The position numbers and the translations under genes are program-made. A stretch of 10,578 nucleotides of DNA, taken from JAXFQS01 sp051892815. GTDB lineage: Bacteria > Verrucomicrobiota > Kiritimatiellia > RFP12 > DVOR01. The stretch is from positions 1 through 10,578 of the forward strand of contig JBJFGP010000180.1 in assembly GCA_051892815.1 (NCBI GenBank), in the 5' to 3' direction. Below are positions 7,889 through 10,578 of this stretch, one piece after another. A model generated the notes under the pieces. That model was not told the origin of the DNA, did not search any database, and saw nothing but the letters and a program-made list of their open reading frames with translations. Every line of letters begins with the position of its first letter. Positions within the stretch are counted from its first letter, which is position 1.

Positions 7889-10578
7889 CTAGTACAAAAT
7901 CAGCCGCGTGCCGATTGGAACCAGCCGCAACTCCTCGCGCGACTCCGTCCCGGAATCGCCCACCGACAGCATCCATCCGCCCCCGCCCTCCGCCGCCACC
8001 AGCGGCACCCGCGAGCCCGAACCCTTCGGACGCGTCGCCACCACCGGCGCACTCCCCCCAGGCCCAATCGCACCCTCCGGCCAGGCAATCCCAAGCCGAC
8101 CACTCCCCGAAAAACCGCCCGGCCCCAACTCCAGACGGTCGCAACTCCGATCTCCCCAAACCCTCAACGACAGCCCCTCCCCGTCGAGTTCCAACCCGCC
8201 CAGCGACACCGTGCAAGCCGCCGCCGCGTCAACCAGATTCGTCAACACGCACAGGGACGATTTCGCCACCCCACCCCACGCCGCACCGTCCGCGAAATAG
8301 AACTTCGCCGGTCCCGCCGACGCGTCAACCGACATCCCCCCCGCACAGCCCCCCGAGTCCCCCGCAAAGCAAACCCGCAACTGCGACACCGTCGCATTCG
8401 TTCCCACCGCCGATACCTCGCCAGAACCCGCCAAACTGCACCCGATCCGCATCAGACGGTTCGAACCGCCCAGGATCGAGAAAGCCAACCTCGACCCCTC
8501 CGCCAAGTCCACCCCTCCGAAGCCATCCAACGGACGAGGCTCGACCGATCCCTGCAACCCCGAGACCAGATCGACACGGCACTCGCCGTCGACTTTCAAC
8601 CTAGCTTTGCCGTTCGATTGCGAGGAGCAGGCCCAGACGCGGTAGCGCCCCTTCCGGACCACAATGCTGGCATGACCCTCCTCGGTTGGCGCCAAGACCC
8701 AGCCGGTAAGGCGGTCGCCCGGCGAGGCGAGTCGTCCGCTGGAAAGGGTGGCGTTGTCGAGTATGAGTTGGGCGCTCTCGAGGATATGGACGGCGCGGCC
8801 GGAGAAGTAGGCCATGTCGCCGTCGCCTGGCCAGTAGTCCTGGCGGAGGTTGTCGGGACCGCCTTTGCCCTGCGGGAAGGCGCCGAGGAAACTGTTGTCA
8901 GTGAGGGTGAGGGTTGCAGCGCCTCCGAGGTAGACGAGGTTGTTCTGGTTCAGGCCGTGGCGGAAGTTGCTGTTGCGGGCGATGATTTCGACTGGTACGG
9001 TCTCGGGGTTGCCTTTGGCGAAGTGGAAGGCGTTGCCGTAGTCCCAGGTGGAGTTGAAGTTGGTGTTGAAGTTGTCGATTCGGATGGTTCGGACGGGTTT
9101 GACGCAGCCTCCGGAGGCGGGTGTGGCGATGGCGAGGGTGCAGCCGGCGCGCAGGAGCATGGGGGTGTCGATGTGCAGTCCGATCCAGGTGGTTTCCCCG
9201 GCGGCGGCGGTTCCGAAGACGGCTTTCTGGATGTCGGTATTGGGTTTCCAGAAGGTGCCGTAGAGTTTGAGGTCGACGTTCTTCCAGTTGACCATGCCGA
9301 TGATTGTTGCATTGGTGTGGAGGATGAAGGTTGACAGGTCTGCGGTGCCATCCTGCGTTTCTCTGGCCCCGAATCGTAGCAACCCGTCCTGGGCAGTCGC
9401 GGTAATCTCTTGCACGCCGTCGCCGACTTCGAGGGTGGAGTTCCAGGCCACGTTGATGGCCGGGAGGGTCTCGGTTTGGGTCGCGCGGATGCGCAGGACG
9501 GCGCCGTTGGTGACGACGACTTCGGCGAGCCAGGGCAGTTGGGTATCGAGGTCGAGGACGGTTCCGGCACCGTCGACGATGACTTGGTTTCCGTCCTGCG
9601 GAGGGGTCTGATTGTCCCAGATGTCCGGATTGCTCCAGAGACCGGACTGGCGGCAGATGGCGGGCGTGTCGGAGCGGACGATGTTGGGGGCGTAAAGGTC
9701 GGCATCGATGAGTTCGATACTCGTCGAGACAATCAACGCTTCGTCGGTATGGGCCAAGAGGCGGATAGGCGCGGCGGCGGTGTTGGCGCGCAAAGCGACC
9801 TTGAGGGAGGGATAGTTCACCCCCGTGGATTCGTTGCGGGCGATGGCCGGGGCGACTTTGAGATAGCGCTTGCCCTTGGCGGTGGTGTCGACGGAAGTAA
9901 GGTAGCTCATGGCGCTGTCGGTGGCACTGCCGCCGGAGGCGATGTAGTGGGTGTCGGGGACGGTGACTGTGGCGCCGGCGGTGAAGATCTTGGGCGAGCC
10001 CATGGAGTAGGAGTAGGCTTCGAAGGAGGCGTCGGGACCGCTCATTTCGAAGTGGCCGATTATCATCTGGAAGTGGACTTGGTTGCCGGAGGACTGGAGG
10101 GACTGTACGCGGCAGTTGTCGATGACGGTGCGCGTGGCGATGATGGTTCGCTCCCAGATTGTGAGGAGGGCTTCGCCGCCGGAAAGGGTGACGGTGCCGG
10201 ACGCGTTGAGGCCGGTTCCCTGGTTGGTGACGGTACCCATTTCGATGCGTCCGCAGCCCCCTTCGACGTCTCCGTTGAGGTCGAAGGTGAGGTTGCCGGC
10301 GGCGGTGACGCAGCCGCAGGCGACGTTCTTGGCGGCTTGTATGGAGAGCAGGCCGCCGGGCGCGGCAATGAAGGTCAAATCGCCCAGTCCGCGGATGATG
10401 GGGATGATTTTGTTGGACTTGGAGACGGTGATTGAAGCCTGGCCGAAGGCTACGGTGGCACCGGCGGGGAGGATGAAGGCGTTGGTGCCGGCGGTCTCGG
10501 GGGTGAAGGTGAGGTTGGCGCGGGCGAGGCGGAGGGTTTTGTCGCTATCGCGCCAGGAGGCGAGCAGTTCCCCGTCGG
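7889..10578 (-). CDS. Large secreted beta-helix protein with G8-like and autotransporter-associated repeat segments, 5'-truncated by window edge
   Basis: The frame stays open to the right edge, so this is the last 895 or so residues of a longer protein; a TTG at 10378 is internal, since beta-strand-like sequence continues upstream. It is almost all short beta-strands, G/N/D turns and Thr/Ser/Asn-rich text, typical of extracellular parallel beta-helices. Near 9480-9646, SGLWSNPDIWDN followed by PPQDGNQVIVDGAGTVLDLD resembles a G8 domain. Near 8895-9080, Asn-rich strands (NFNTNFNSTW, ARNSNFRHG) look like PbH1-type helix coils. Near 8325-8435, SLAGSGEVSAVGTNATVSQL plus an FxGDSGGCAGGMSV segment fits the autotransporter-associated (PATR) repeat. 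No catalytic motif, beta-barrel translocator or PEP-CTERM anchor is seen; the C-terminus is RLVPIGTRLILY. Role unknown: perhaps surface adhesion or polysaccharide binding, working with the glycosidase-like protein encoded 22 bases downstream. Confidence 0.85.
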   Translation of the reverse strand, partial: DGELLASWRDSDKTLRLARANLTFTPETAGTNAFILPAGATVAFGQASITVSKSNKIIPIIRGLGDLTFIAAPGGLLSIQAAKNVACGCVTAAGNLTFDLNGDVEGGCGRIEMGTVTNQGTGLNASGTVTLSGGEALLTIWERTIIATRTVIDNCRVQSLQSSGNQVHFQMIIGHFEMSGPDASFEAYSYSMGSPKIFTAGATVTVPDTHYIASGGSATDSAMSYLTSVDTTAKGKRYLKVAPAIARNESTGVNYPSLKVALRANTAAAPIRLLAHTDEALIVSTSIELIDADLYAPNIVRSDTPAICRQSGLWSNPDIWDNQTPPQDGNQVIVDGAGTVLDLDTQLPWLAEVVVTNGAVLRIRATQTETLPAINVAWNSTLEVGDGVQEITATAQDGLLRFGARETQDGTADLSTFILHTNATIIGMVNWKNVDLKLYGTFWKPNTDIQKAVFGTAAAGETTWIGLHIDTPMLLRAGCTLAIATPASGGCVKPVRTIRIDNFNTNFNSTWDYGNAFHFAKGNPETVPVEIIARNSNFRHGLNQNNLVYLGGAATLTLTDNSFLGAFPQGKGGPDNLRQDYWPGDGDMAYFSGRAVHILESAQLILDNATLSSGRLASPGDRLTGWVLAPTEEGHASIVVRKGRYRVWACSSQSNGKARLKVDGECRVDLVSGLQGSVEPRPLDGFGGVDLAEGSRLAFSILGGSNRLMRIGCSLAGSGEVSAVGTNATVSQLRVCFAGDSGGCAGGMSVDASAGPAKFYFADGAAWGGVAKSSLCVLTNLVDAAAACTVSLGGLELDGEGLSLRVWGDRSCDRLELGPGGFSGSGRLGIAWPEGAIGPGGSAPVVATRPKGSGSRVPLVAAEGGGGWMLSVGDSGTESREELRLVPIGTRLILY

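Noticed and set aside
6885..8216. Minus-strand frame of 443 codons in another register overlapping both minus-strand genes
   Set aside because: The translation is Ser/Arg/Gly-rich and crosses the real stop, SD and start; it is a shadow produced by high GC content.
7141..9334. Overlapping plus-strand frames (7141-8604 and 7595-9334) across the junction of the two minus-strand genes
   Set aside because: Pro/Arg/Ser-rich low-complexity translations without motifs; they span the operon junction, and the minus-strand genes explain this DNA.
10376..10378. TTG as the start of the beta-helix gene
   Set aside because: The frame stays open through to base 10578 and the upstream codons give beta-strand-like sequence of the same style (for example NLTFTPETAGTNAF), with no signal peptide at the TTG. 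The gene continues beyond the window.
1..10578. tRNA/rRNA genes, CRISPR arrays, insertion sequences, attachment sites
   Set aside because: No cloverleaf-like or rRNA-like sequence, spaced repeat array, transposase-like protein or terminal inverted repeats were seen on either strand.

Overview
This is a GC-rich window with five protein-coding genes and no RNA genes, mobile elements or CRISPR arrays that I can see. Three genes lie on the plus strand (1-4688) and two on the minus strand (4849-10578). The two groups converge on a 160-base gap that holds a stem-loop terminator. Both outer genes run off the window.

Plus strand. The window opens inside an isoleucyl-tRNA synthetase of the eukaryotic-like (IleS2) type, missing only its N-terminus. 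Fifteen bases after its stop comes a tiny His/Pro/Lys-rich lipoprotein. That gene overlaps by 8 bases a second lipoprotein, which looks like a shortened alpha-L-rhamnosidase (GH78-like) that has probably lost its catalytic centre. No lspA follows ileS at its often-seen position; two predicted lipoproteins do.

Minus strand. A long exported protein made of beta-helix and beta-solenoid sequence, with a G8-like segment and an autotransporter-associated (PATR-like) repeat, enters from the right edge. Twenty-two bases after its stop is a 1005-residue secreted protein that joins an N-terminal PATR-like beta-solenoid to a glycosidase-like barrel, a beta-galactosidase-type amidotransferase-fold domain and a C-terminal beta-sandwich. 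The two probably form an operon, and the second gene has its own strong Shine-Dalgarno sequence.

Organism. Secreted PATR/G8 proteins, large glycosidase-like proteins of no clear family, a degenerate rhamnosidase and an IleS2-type synthetase together suggest a polysaccharide-degrading member of the PVC group (Kiritimatiellota, Lentisphaerota or Verrucomicrobiota). This is inference from gene content; there is no phylogenetic marker to prove it.

The most unusual points are the solenoid-glycosidase fusion, the pseudo-rhamnosidase lipoprotein, and abrupt reversals of strand composition (C-rich to G-rich) inside single genes, which no gene boundary explains.
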